From the NCBI GenBank assembly GCA_016946835.1, contig JACVTC010000026.1, positions 1,356,001-1,420,000 on the forward strand: 64,000 nucleotides of DNA, written 5' to 3'. A model generated the notes under the pieces. The model was not told where the DNA came from. It did no database searches and saw only the letters and a program-made list of their open reading frames with translations. This document shows positions 29,539 to 43,273 of this stretch, one piece after another. Position numbers and translations under genes: made by a program. This stretch comes from Neocallimastix lanati (nom. inval.) (Eukaryota; Neocallimastigomycota; Neocallimastigomycetes; Neocallimastigales; Neocallimastigaceae). The first letter of the stretch is position 1, and each line of letters starts with the position of its first letter.

Positions 29539-31958
29539 AAAAAAAAATTATTTTATCTTTTTTTTTTTTTTTTTTTATTACAAATCAATCAAATAATAAT
29601 AATGATTATAATGAATAAATAATAGAATTTATATTTAAAAATAATATATAAATATATATTATAAATATATTATTCAATCTAAATATATAATCTTAATATT
29701 TAATCCAAACATATAATTTTAAATAATTGATCTTAATATATATATTAACTTATATCCATTAAGACTTTACCAAGTTTTATATATATATATTTATTTATAA
29801 TTTTTTTTTTTTATTATATTTATTTTTTTATTATAAATAATAAAATATACATTACACTCATTAATTTAATAATATTCAGTTTTATATCATTTCATATATA
29901 TATATTTTTTTAAAAAAAAAATAAAAATTAATTATTCAATGGTTATTATCAAAATATAATTATAATAATACTAATAAGATGAATATTAATCAAAAATTAT
30001 CCAACTTATTATTATTATTATCTTTCATTTTTAAAAAACAACAAAAAAAAAAAAAAGTTATTAGTAGTAATGAAAATGTTTATTTAAACATATATATATG
30101 TAGTTTATTTCAACTATTATTATAATATAAACAGTATTTATCAATATTATAACTTTTTCTTTAAATTTTATTTTTATATTTATATAAAATATATTATCTT
30201 TTATTCAATATTATTTTAAAATATTCAAAAATAATTAATTTAATTAAAAAATATTAAAATTAAAATATAAAATAAAATAAATAAATAATATGTGATAATA
30301 AATATATAATTTTAGTAATGTTGTTTGTGTGTTTTAAAATAATAATAATAATAATAATAATAAATAATAATAATAATAATAATAAAATTATAATAAAAAC
30401 AATGCTATTTATACTAAAAATTACATTTTTTTATATAGCATTAAAATTTAATAAATATTATTCATAATTAAAAATATATATATATATATAGAAAAAAAAA
30501 TCTTATTCATTATATTATTACTTTAATAGTTATATCAAAGTTCATCAATAGAAGATAAATATATATATATATTGCTGTTAATGTATCCTAAATTTACATT
30601 AAAAAGTAATCTCTTTCTTATGTTATTTACATTTATTAGTTTATTATTTGATAATCTTTTATATTAAAGGAATCCATTTATAGCAATGAAGTTATTAACA
30701 GATAAAATAATATTAAATGATAATAAATAAAAAAAAGAAAAAAATAGAATGAAAAAAGAAAAAAGAAAAAAGAAAAAGAAAATAAAATAAAATGCTTTTA
30801 ATGATTCATCATCATGACTATGACTTTAAAGAAAATTCATTTGTCAAAAAGAAAACTACTTACTATATATCTTTTAAGTTTTTACCAACAATTCAATTCA
30901 TCAATTTGTTTTTTATTTTTATTTATTATAATTTTTTTAATAATACTATCATCAATATCATGGTTATTTAAATAATAGTATTTAATTTTTTTTATATTAT
31001 TATTTTAGGCTATAAATTTTTTTAATAAATTATATATAAAATTTTATAAAATGACAAAATAAATAATATTAAAAATGATATTAAGATATTTTGAATAAAT
31101 TTTAAAACATATAGTAAAACATAATATATATTTTTTACATAATAAAAAGAAAAGTGATATAGCATAAACTTATTATTTAAAATATATTTAATTAATTAGT
31201 CTTGATTTCGTTTTTATTGGATTTCCCCTGTAGTTAAATTGTAATAGTTATTTATATATATATATATTATAACACATATAAATAAATAATGATTAAAAAA
31301 TATATTATTAAATATATATATAATTTTATTATTATCATTTTTTATTTTTTTTTTTATTTTTATTTTTATTTTTTTTTTAATTATTTTTATTTTTATTTTT
31401 TTTATTTTATATATATATATATATATATATTTATATTTTTTTATTTTTTATTATTATTATTTATTTTATTTTATTATTAAAATACTTTTCACTTAATTTT
31501 CTGTTTATTTTAAAATTAAAATGCTTTTCACTTTTTCTTTTAAAGATAATTTTTTTTTTTTATTTTTCTTTTTTTTTATTCTTATTTTTTATTTTTAATT
31601 TTTTATTTATATATATATATATATATAAAATAAATAAAAATAGGAACTTTGCGTTTTTTTTTTTTTTTTTTTTTTTTTTGATACTATTAAGTATTATATA
31701 AAAATAATTTTAATAATATTCTTTTTAATATCATTAGTTATAATATGAAATAAATATAATATTTTTTAAAAAAAAAAAAAAAAAAATAAAATAAAAATAT
31801 ATATTTTATTATTTTTTAATTAATATTAAATATTATTAATATATAATTATTATTACAATAAAAAATAATTTTTTTTATTATGTTATTTTTAATAAATATA
31901 ATAACATTATATATTAATATTTCCTTTTTGTTTTTGTTTTTGTTATGGTTTCAAAAAT
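29539..31958. other. AT-rich intergenic stretch between converging genes
   Basis: Contains T, A, AAT and TA runs (for example AAT at 30342-30385 and T runs near 31655-31679). The frame at 31289-31480 is Phe/Tyr low complexity from T-rich DNA. No gene is seen. Confidence 0.7.
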
Positions 31959-32395
31959 TTATTCCAAATTTTCACTGGATTTAGAAAGTGCAGATTCTCT
32001 AGCTGGATTATTATTATTATTATCTTTTAATTGTTTTGGAACAGAATGAGGAATACGTTCAGGTGAAGGAATTTGTGATCCAACATCATGTGGTGAAGAA
32101 ACACCAGCTTTAGAAAGTGCATAATCTCCTGAATCAAAATATTTTCTTTCACCCTAATTACAAATTTTATATATTACATATATTATAAATAATAAATAAT
32201 AAATATAGAATTAATTGTATATTAATATATTTTCATTACTTTTTTATATTATAATCCTTTATTATTTTTTATTTATTAAAAAAAAAAAAGAAAAAAAGAA
32301 TGTTTTTTTATCATAATTTTTAAAATATAACATTTATTTTCATTCTCTGGTATTATTATTAACACTTTTTTATTCCTATCATTTTTACGATTATA

Positions 32396-32428
<33 letters not shown>

Positions 32429-32888
32429 ATATATTTCATAATTTACTCATTGTTTAAAAGTTCTTTTTTCTCTTTTACATTTCTAAGTAATTAATTACTT
32501 TTTCTTTAATTTATTTAACTACTTTGATTTAATATTTTATTTATTAATTTATTACCTTTAAACGGTTATTTAAAAAGTCTTTTTTCTTTGGTGGTAAACG
32601 ACCGTATTTATTATAAAAGATTCTTTCTTCTTCAGATAGTGACTGTTTATAGTAATAGAATATATATATATATTTAATTTAATTTTTATTTATTAAATTA
32701 TTATTAAAAAAACAATTTAAAAAAATAGAATGCTACTATTTTCACACATATATTTAGGTATTATTAAATATTTTATTTTATATATAAGTATACAAAAAAA
32801 AAAAAAATGTATTATTCATCAAAAAAGATATTATATTTTAATTATTTTAAATAGTTACATTTAAATCAATATTAGCTTTATTAGACAT
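31959..32888 (-). CDS. IGO1: Endosulfine / Igo1 family PP2A inhibitor, 3 exons
   Basis: Exons 32888-32859, 32642-32556 and 32153-31959 (minus strand) give 103 residues, all phase 0. After a short start (MSNKANIDLN) comes LSEEERIFYNKYGRLPPKKK, then the invariant endosulfine core RKYFDSGDYALSKAG. The Ser in FDSGDY is the site phosphorylated by Greatwall/Rim15 kinases; the phosphorylated protein binds and inhibits PP2A-B55 and controls mitotic entry and quiescence. The tail has five Asn and a second SALSKSSENLE segment echoing ALSKAG. Length suits the family (about 110-170). Confidence 0.95.
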
Positions 32889-33779
32889 GATGTTTATAGA
32901 TAGGGTTTATCTATTATAAATAAATTTTAAGAAATTTTGTTCATTTTATATAATAAAAAGAAAGGATTATAAATTATTAATAATTTAATAATTTAATTTT
33001 TTATATCCAAAAAAAAATATATATATATATATATGATTTGTTTTTTTTTGTTTTTTTTTTTTTTTTAATATATGTATTTTTTCATAAATTTCCAAATAAA
33101 TATATATATTTATAATTTTCAATAATTTAATAATATTATTTAGAATATATACATAACATTAAATTAAAAAGAAAAGAAAAAGTTAGTTTTTAGTTTGTTT
33201 CTAATTTTATTTTGTTTATAGAACTAAATATATATTGATTATAGATTATTTATAAATTATTAAATTTAAATTATCTTTTTATATATATAATAAATTTCCA
33301 TATAAAATTATTTAAATTTTTATTATATTTTTCTCTTTACTGGTTAAATTTAATTTTATTTATTACTTTATATTACTGCCTTTATATTTTTTAATGTTAT
33401 TCTATATTCATTATTTCAAAACTTTCTATTTCTTTCCCATTAAAAGAATACTTGTTTTTTAATATTTTTTGTTAATATAAATACATTATTTATTTAAATA
33501 TTTAGTATAATATTAATCTATTTAAATATAATTATGTAAACAAAATTGAACTGCTTTATTACCGAAATATTTATTTTACAATTAATTTTTTTGAATTTCA
33601 TTTCTTTTTTATTTTTTCCTTTTTTTTTTATAACTTTCTCAATATTAATTATTATATATAAATTATTTACTTTATAAAAAAATTAATAAAGATATTTGTT
33701 ACTGTATATATAAATTTTATTATTACTTTTATTTATTATTTATTTAGTAATTTTGTTTTATTTGTTTTTTTTAGATTAT

Positions 33780-33813
<34 letters not shown>

Positions 33814-34074
33814 TAATTAAAGAAATAAACTTTTTTTTATTTAAAAAATATATATAATTATATTAATTATAATAATAATTTAAGTATTTAAATAGTATAA
33901 TTATAAAAATTACTTTAAATTAATATTATAAATCTATAATTACAATTTTAAAAATTTAATAATTGGATTGATAATTTTTTATTATTTTTAGTATTTTTTT
34001 AATTAATATTCTTAATGAATTATATTTAATAATCATTTTATTAATTATTAAATATTAATTATTAATGATTAATT

Positions 34075-34312
34075 ATTATTTATTATTTATTATTTATTAT
34101 TTATATTATTATTATTTATTATTTATTATTTATTATTTATTATTTATTATTTATTATTTATTATTTATTATTTATTATTTATTATTTATTATTTATTATT
34201 TATTATTTATTATTTATTATTTATTATTTATTATTTATTATTTATTATTTATTATTTATTATTTATTATTATTTATTATTTATTATTTATTATTTATTAT
34301 TTATTATTATTT
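34075..34312. repeat. (ATTATTT)n heptamer array
   Basis: The seven-base unit ATTATTT is repeated about 30 times with two short irregularities. It is the complement of the unit filling intron 6 of the TEDC1-like gene. Confidence 0.95.
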
Positions 34313-34937
34313 AAAATTTATTATAGGTAAAACATATTATTACTGATAATATAATATATTATAAATATGTTTTGTTAATATAATTATTTACTATTATATT
34401 TTATTTATCAAATTATTAATTATATATATATTAAAGTCAATTTCAATTATAAATATATTAAGTATTAATGCATAGTACATATATTATATATTTCTTCAAT
34501 ATTGGTAATTTGAATATAAAATAATTTAGAATATATTTAATATTCATAATTAAAATTTTCAAATACCCAAAAAAAAAAAAAAATTTATATTAAACAATTA
34601 ATTATTATAAATTTTAAATTATAAAATATTCAATGCTCAATATTAAACAAAAAAAAAAAAAAAAATACATTGATATGAAATAATCATATATATTTTTTTT
34701 ATAAAAAATTTATTTAAATTATGTTTTACTGTTTGTTTTAGTTTTTTTAAACATCGAATATTTTATATTTTATTATGAATATATATTTAAATATAGTTTA
34801 AGCAATAATAACTTACTACTTAATAAATAAATAAATAAATAAAATATTAAAACATAAAATTAAAGTTTTTATATAAAAAAAATAAATATATATTTTAAAA
34901 ATTTCATTATTAATTCGTTAAAGTTTATGTTTTTTTT

Positions 34938-35305
34938 TAGACCAGGATTAACGAGAGGGAGTACAATAGAGTTTCTCCCTTAAACGTATCATACTCTCAT
35001 TGGATTCTTTACATATCGTTTCTGCGTCGATAAGGATCTCTCTAAAGTATTTTTAGTATAAAAGAAGGCATTTCCTATACGATGGGCTTCTTTTAAGTAA
35101 TCTCTTTAACCATCATTAAAGAAAGAACAACTACATTAATCTTCTTCGAGAACAAATGCTCTCTGCACTAGCAATTATTAATATAGTCTAGCATTACTTA
35201 CCATTGCGATCAAATACAAACTTCATTTATAAGAAAAAACACCCTTGGAGGATGAAAATACTCCTATATATAATCAGAAGGTGTTCGTGAGGTCGATTCG
35301 TAAAT
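34938..35305 (-). repeat. Unclassified dispersed repeat, copy 2 (inverted)
   Basis: Reverse complement of the block at 24343-24768, diverged by substitutions and small gaps. On the minus strand it begins near CGAATCGACC and ends at GTTAATCCTGGTCTAAAAAA, so an A run follows directly. No open frame. It lacks the first 50 bases of copy 1. Confidence 0.8.
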
Positions 35306-35510
35306 CATATATTTATATGATTATTTTATTTAAACTCCTTTTTAACAATATATTAAATTTTATTTACAATTATATTTTGTTTATATGAGTAAATGTCTAT
35401 AACAATAATATTTTATTTTTATTTTTATTTTTTTTAAATTTTCAAATAATCCATTTTACCATATAATTTATAATGAAAATGATTTTATATAATAGAAAGA
35501 ATGCTCTTTG

Positions 35511-35554
<44 letters not shown>

Positions 35555-36450
35555 ATAATAAAAAATTATAATAATTGTATTTAAGTATGTGCAATTACAT
35601 CTTTGTATTAATTCTTTTTATAATTAAAATTTATATTGCTATATCATTAAAAGAAAATTTTAAAATTCATTTTAATGAAATAAATATATATATATTATAT
35701 GTAATTTATTATTTTACATATAAATAAAAAAATTTTAAATTTTCTAAAAATAGTTATAATTATAACTAACTTAAATTTCTAAATATAGACGAAATTGACT
35801 AATTAAATAAAAAAAAAAACTTTTATTACTAAATAATATAATAATAATAAGACATTTACAATGTAAATTTTTGTGAATGTAAAAATTTATTTATATATAA
35901 TTTTTATGCACTAATGTTTCATTCATTCATAATTTTAATAAATAAATTCACAATTCCAATAAATAGTATTCATTTATATTAATAAATACATAATAAATAT
36001 ATAAATTATTCAGGAAAAATGAATATCTTTAATATAATTTTAAATTTTTATTTAATTTATATTTAATATTCAAACTATTTTTTCTAACAATTTTAAGGGA
36101 AAATTAAAGTTGAAATATATTTTAAATATTGTATTATAAAAAAAATTTATATATTCAAATTTAATAACTATTGTTTCTGTTATAAAGCAATAATAAAAGA
36201 ATTTATCATATCCTTAATATTTTGCAGTGACATTTTATGTTAAAATAAAATTTTAAAAGTAAAAACAATTAAAAAAAAATAATTATTGAAATGTATATTA
36301 AATATATAATTTATGTTTTTTAATTTCTCTTTAAAAAAAATTGGTTTATCTAAATAAAAAAAAAAAATAATTTTAATTTATATATATATATATATATATA
36401 ATTTGATTGATATAATAAAGATATATATTATCATCATACACTATTCCAAA

Positions 36451-36986
36451 ATGATGATTAATGATTATAACACTAACTCAGTGAGTTCTGTGTCATCATA
36501 TTCTTCATTATCGATGGATATTGAAGAAAGAAAAGTAAACATATCTTCAAATTTCAATTCAACAAAGCCACCTATTTTACCAGTAGGACGTTCATTAAAA
36601 ACATTACATTTACCTCCATCAATCGAAAATATTGATAATTTACCATGTGGATTATGGAACTGGATACATTCACAAGATTTTATTAGTCAAGAAAGTGCAA
36701 GTGATTTAACAACTTTCCAAGGAAGTGGAACTAAAGTTATTTTTAATAATGAAAAAATAGTTAATGGAAAATTAGTTCAAAGTAAACATGTTATTATGGA
36801 TAATCATGAAAACGCTTCACTTTTTGAAGTTGTAGGAAAAAATGTTAAAAATAAAAATTCCTCTAAATGTCCTTTACCTAGACCTTTGTAAATATCAAAT
36901 ATTGAACAGAAAAAAAAAGACTCTCAATATAATTATAAAAAAAATCAATCACTTTTAAAAAATTTTAATATAATATGATTTTTCAA

Positions 36987-37032
<46 letters not shown>

Positions 37033-39396
37033 ATAATAATATTTTATAATTTAAAAAAAAAAAAAAAAATTTAAATTCATTTATTTATTCTATTCATATA
37101 TATATATGTATATACACTTTTATATTTATATTTATTCTATTATAATTATTATTCGTAAAGACCTCCAAAGAAAAAAAGTTATCTCAATAGTTCACAATCT
37201 TTAAGAGGTTCTGAACTTTCAATTTCAAGATCAATGCAAAATTATTATTCTAAATCCAGTTCAATTATATTAAATTCACTTTCTTCAGTAACCACAAAAG
37301 TAGATGAACCAACAACTAATTCAAGTTTATATATACAAGGTTTATATTAGAATCAATAGTATAATTATTGAGTAAAAATTTAATAATAATCGTATTAATT
37401 AATATTATATATTAAAATTATATTATAAATATATATATATATATAATTTCAATGAAATCAATGAAATTAAGCCGTTGAATTGCAAGGAAAATTTTCATCA
37501 AAAAGTATTAATACTATACATTATTGATTTCATATTAAGATATAATAAAGTTAGAAATAAAAAGAAAAAAAAATGAATCATGCTAATTGTGTTTTATTTA
37601 TATTTATTTTTATTTTCTATATTATTATCATTATTATTATTATTATTATACTACATAAAATAACTAACTATTTATTTTTTATCAATCAAATAAATATTTT
37701 ATACAAAAAGTTTCATCAATATTTTGCATTGTTGAAGTTGGAAAAAGAAAATACAAAACAGAACCAGTAAAAGTTGAAAAGAATAGTACTTCAGTTGAAA
37801 TTCGTGAAGGATTTTTATTGTAATAACTTATATATATATATATATATTAAATTCATTTATAAATTAGATAAAAATTTTTTTTATTTTTTACTAAAAATTT
37901 CATTAAATATATTATATAAACTGATTAATATCAATATTAATAAATAATATTTCAATCTTATTCAAATATAATAATTATAATAATAATAATTACTATTATA
38001 ATAACTAAAAGTGATGTTCCATCTGCTAACTTCACTGCAAATATTAAAGTTTATGGTATTCATCCAACTCATAGTAAATCAGTATTTTCAACATTATTTA
38101 AACGTGGAAGTTCACTATTAAAAAATTCATCCTTGAAAATCGCAACAATAAGAAAATCCAATGAAACTCTTACCAACAGTATGGAATTTAATCAAATACC
38201 TAAAGAAAAGGCACTTGAAGGTACTGAAGTATATTTAGGTGAAGTTAGCTTCCAATTAACTAATATAAAGTTTTCAAAATTAACTGGTACTTATCCACTC
38301 TTAGTTTCTTCATCCTCCACTTCCTCTTTAAATACAAAAAGTCTAACTTCATTAAAAGCATCTAAAATATTAAAAAATAGTAAAAAAAATACTAATAAAA
38401 ATGCTAATAATATACCAAATATAGTTATTCAAATGGGAATTTATAACGAAGAACAAGTAAAAATAGAACCACCAAAAATTCCCGTAAGTTAATATTATAT
38501 ACATATCCAATTTTTTTATATAATTAAATTAATAAATTAATATATATAATATAAAATAATAAATATTAATCTAAATGAATATTATATAATTATAATTTTA
38601 TTACAAATTTATTTTTTTTTATTCAATATATTTAATAATTATATAAATAAATATAGAGTGATGTCAAAAATATCAGTTTACAATATGAAAATTTTATTTC
38701 ATTTTTAATTAATTCTAATCAAAAAATGGTATAGTTTAAATTTTTTATTTAAAAAATATATTTAATTAATATTTATGTATTTACATTTTTACCATAAAAA
38801 AATTTTTTTTTAAAAAAAAAAAAAAAAAAAAAGATATGGCGTAGATATTGGGCACAAATTCTAAATAGTTATATATATATTTACGATTCTGAATATAGAA
38901 ATGTAAAATTAAATTTTTCATTTATAAATAAAAGCAAAAACTAAAAAATTATTATAAAAATTTAAATTAATTTTATTTTAAAAAACAATTATATATATAC
39001 AAATGAATGTTATAACACAAAAATATAATAATAATAAAACAGAAAAAAAATCCAATAACTAGACTTAATTTAAGTTTTATCAAAGCTATTGGAAAAACAG
39101 ATCCAGAACAAAATTACATTTACAATGGTATTACTGTAGAATTCCAAAGTAATTATTTATCAGCTGAAACAGGAGAAGAATTAATACAAAATATAAAAAT
39201 AGTTCCATTACAATTTGATTATATTGATGGTAATGAAATTTTAATAGAAGATTTAGTTAAAAATAATGAATCATGGTCAAATTGGAATTTGAATAGTTTA
39301 AATGATGGTTTTAAAATTTATTGTTATGCTGATTCCAAAAAGGACGTTTTAGAATGGATAGAATATATTAATAAAGCTAGAGAAATTAATAAATAA
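36451..39396 (+). CDS. C2-like plus PH domain protein, possible anillin/Mid-type, 7 exons
   Basis: Exons 36451-36887, 37161-37339, 37711-37819, 38012-38483, 38657-38728, 38834-38902 and 39043-39396 give 563 residues with consistent phases. The N-terminal 200 residues are Ser-rich with LPPSIENIDNLPCGLWNWIH. The middle looks like a C2-type beta sandwich: FCIVEVGKRKYKTEPVKV, VEIREGFLFDVP, NFTANIKVYGI and YLGEVSFQLTNIKFSKLTG. The C-terminus is PH-like: IWRRYWAQILNSYIYIYD near its start and KDVLEWIEYINKAR as the closing helix. A C2-like domain followed by a PH domain is the layout of the anillin homology region, which places contractile-ring or septin factors at membranes. That family call is an inference. 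The donor GTTTAT after exon 2 is weak. The start is the first in-frame ATG. Confidence 0.75.
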
Positions 39397-39593
39397 ATTC
39401 TTTTTTATTTTTTTTTTCTTTTTTTTAATTTCTTTTATGAATATTATATAAAAAATAAATATTTATTTAAATTTATTTAATATTATAAAATCGTTATTAA
39501 TTGTTTTAAAAAAAATACATATATTTATTTTTATCACTATTTTAAAAATAATTAATACACTAATTATTAAAAATTTCGTTTATGTAAAACATT

Positions 39594-39628
<35 letters not shown>

Positions 39629-39821
39629 TAAACAAATTTAAATTCATATTTAGATACATGTAAATTTATATTTACTTGTGTTTTTAATAATTTTACTCAT
39701 GTTTAAAATCATAGATGAAGTTTTTAAATATACTATCTTTATTTCTTAATATGAACTAATATAATAATAATTAATACATAATAAAATAAATTAAATAAAA
39801 TATATAAAATTTGATTAAATT

Positions 39822-39857
39822 TAGTGTTACTTAATATTTATCTATTAAGTAACACTA
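39822..39857. repeat. Inverted repeat, 15-base arms, 6-base loop
   Basis: Arms 39822-39836 and 39843-39857 (TAGTGTTACTTAATA and its complement) around the loop TTTATC. It would form a stable hairpin. No T run follows that would make it a terminator-like site. Confidence 0.85.
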
Positions 39858-40238
39858 GAATTTCATTTAATGTTTATATATATATTTTTTACTGTAGTAA
39901 TAATCTTACCAAAATTGTATTATTAAAAATGAAAAATAAAATAGATATGAAAATATAAATAATAAAATATATTTTATATAAAATTAGCATCTTTAAAAAA
40001 TAAAATTTACTACAATTATACAAGTATAGATTTGACTTACATGAATGTGGTTCATTTCACCAATTTTTATAATACAAATTTTCAATACGCCATTTATTTT
40101 TAATGGCTTGTAAAATTTTTTGTTAACGCCATAAAAAATTTTAATTAAATTATATGTAAAAAAAATAAATGTATAAATAAATAAACAAACAAATAAATAA
40201 ATAAATAAAGAATGTAATAAGTATATAAAATAAAAATA

Positions 40239-40592
40239 AATAGTAGAATATGAGTATAAAGTACAGATTGAATAAAATAAAATAAAATAAAATAAAATAA
40301 AATAAAATAAAATAAAATAAAATAAAATAAAATTAATAGTAGAATATTAAATATAAAGTACAGATTGAATAAAATAAAATAAAATAAAATAAAATAAAAT
40401 AAAATAAAATAAAATAAAATAAATAGTAGTATATAAATATAAGTACAGATTGAATAAAATAAAATAAAATAAAATAAAATAAAATAAAATAAAATTAATA
40501 GTAGAATATAAATACAAGTACAGATTGAATAAAATAAAATAAAATAAATAGTAGAATATAAATATAAGTAGAGATTGAATAAAATAAAATAA
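40239..40592 (+). repeat. Minisatellite, left arm of a fold-back
   Basis: Five units, each made of AATAGTAGAATATAAATATA, then AGTACAGATTGAAT and a variable number of AAAAT pentamers (2 to about 14). Single-base differences separate the units. Confidence 0.9.
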
Positions 40593-40858
40593 ATATCTAA
40601 TATTTTTTTTTATTAAAGAATATTACAGATCAATGTTTTAGAAATGAAAATTTTTTACATTTTTATTGTATTCAATTGATGATGTAATTTAATATATAAA
40701 ACAATGTTATTGATTGTTAATAATCTCATTAAATATAAATGATTTTTTTGCTTTCTAACATATATAATTAAATAAAACATTGTATTTTTAAAAATAAATT
40801 GTCTTTAATATTCTTTAATTAAAAATAATAATAAATATTTACTTTATTTTATTTTATA

Positions 40859-41132
40859 TACTTGTACTTTTATATTATTACATTCAATATTTATTTTATT
40901 TTATTTTATTTTATTCAATCTGTACTTATATTTATATTCTACTATTTATTTTATTTTATTTTATTTTATTTTATTCAATCTGTACTTTATATTCATATTT
41001 CAACTATTTATTTTATTTTATTTTATTTTATTCAATCTGTACTTATATTTATATTTCAACTATTTATTTTATTTTATTTTATTTTATTTTATTTTATTTT
41101 ATTTTATTTTATTCAATCTGTACTTTATATTT
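40859..41132 (-). repeat. Minisatellite, right arm of a fold-back
   Basis: Four to five units of the same composite repeat in inverted orientation: ATTTT pentamers, ATTCAATCTGTACTT, ATATTTATATT, then CTACT or CAACT. It faces the array at 40239-40592 across about 265 bases of ordinary AT-rich DNA. Confidence 0.9.
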
Positions 41133-41304
41133 ATATAAAGTGAAATAACAAAATAATACAATAAAATAATATTATGTAGCATAATATAGCTATAGCCACA
41201 AATTTATATATATCACGTGAAAAAATTGGCGTAATGCAACCTCCCCGACTTATATGTATACTGAATTTAAAATTTCTTCATTTAATTTTTAAAAATGAAT
41301 AATT

Positions 41305-41410
<106 letters not shown>

Positions 41411-41672
41411 ATAGAATAATTAAAAATAAATTATAAAAAATAAATAATATAAATTTAATATAAATAAAAATAAAAGTAGTCAACCAATGTTTACAACAAG
41501 GGCCACATTTACAAATGTGGCTTGGTAAAAATAAAGCCACATGATAAATATACGCCACAAATTAATTAGTATAAATAAAGTTAAAAGTTCATGTATTATT
41601 AAATCTTTGTAATTACCATAATAAGAATAAAATATATTAAAAATTTAAATCTTAAAAACCTTAATTCCAATA

Positions 41673-42024
<352 letters not shown>

Positions 42025-43273
42025 ATATATGTTTATTTAATATAATAATACGAAAGTATTATATTATAATATATCAAGTGAATACATCGGTTACATATAT
42101 AAAAGTTACACAGAATATTTAAAAGGATTTTTGACATTAATTTATACAACATAAAATAAACGAATTAACTAATTTACATAAAACGTATATACAAATATAC
42201 TTTAATAAATAAATATATCAAACAATATAAATATAATTGAGTTTATATAATTATTATTATAAAAAAGGCAATACAATAAATAAAATTTTACTGATGTTTA
42301 ATTCAATTATTTTATTTTAACATTACAATGGTTTTTCCATTTCAATTATATAATATATAGTAATATTATATATATTTTATAATAAATATAAATTTATATT
42401 GTAAATATATTTATAATATATACTCATAATTTATAATAAATAACATAATTTTATAAAATGAATAAATGATATTCTTTTTATTGAGACATATATTCATAAA
42501 TTAAAACTAAATTGAAAAAAACACACTATTAATTATACTTTATTAGTTTATAATATATTAAACTTTGAAGTATTAAAGTTAATTATATATTAATCTCTTA
42601 AATAGAACTAGAACTATTATAAATTTTTAAATAAATTTATAAAAAAGAAATTATAGAAATAAATATTAATATATTGAAACTTGAAACTACACAAAACATA
42701 TAATTAATTTTATAATTTTTTTTTTAATATTCAAATTTTAGTACCATTTAAATATATATATATATACATACATATTTTAGTTTCTTTTATTTTTTTTAAA
42801 TTTTTTTTTACTAAAGATGTATTATTAAAATTATATAAAGAAATAATGATATATTCTTTAAATTTACTCTAGTTTTTGATATTTAGGGTATGTAATTAAA
42901 AGTTTATATAATTTTATATAATTGTTCAATAAAATATTAAATAATTATTTTGTTTCAATAAAAAATATATAAAGAATACCAAGATTGATGCATAAATAAA
43001 CTAAAATTCTATATGTTTATACATTTATAATTATTATAATTATTAATTACTTAAAAACTAAAATATATATTAAAAAAGAAAATATAACTAATTTTTTTGT
43101 TTTTTTTCAATAAATTTTTTTATTATAAATATTAATAGTTGAATAAATAATATTAACAATAATAATAAAGAAAAAATAAAATTAAAAATAAAGATAAAAA
43201 TAAAAATAAAAAATAAAAAATAAAAATAAAAATAAAGCTTATTTCAAGATTTTAAAATTTAAAATAAATCAAA

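Larger units (their letters stand above)
32889..36450. other. AT-rich intergenic stretch with two repeats
   Basis: Upstream of both the endosulfine gene and the C2-PH gene. Apart from the heptamer array (34075-34312) and dispersed repeat copy 2 (34938-35305) it holds only homopolymers, such as A runs at about 33788-33812 and 35512-35552, and AT-rich sequence. No coding exon is seen. Confidence 0.65.

Noticed and set aside
31289-31480. Phe/Tyr-rich 63-codon frame; likewise 11299-11532 and 4048-4266
   Set aside because: T-rich low-complexity DNA without coding character; the last lies in LINE 3' tails.
40239-40592. CRISPR-like alternation of a conserved word and variable filler
   Set aside because: The filler is only AAAAT pentamers of varying number; this is a composite minisatellite in a eukaryote.
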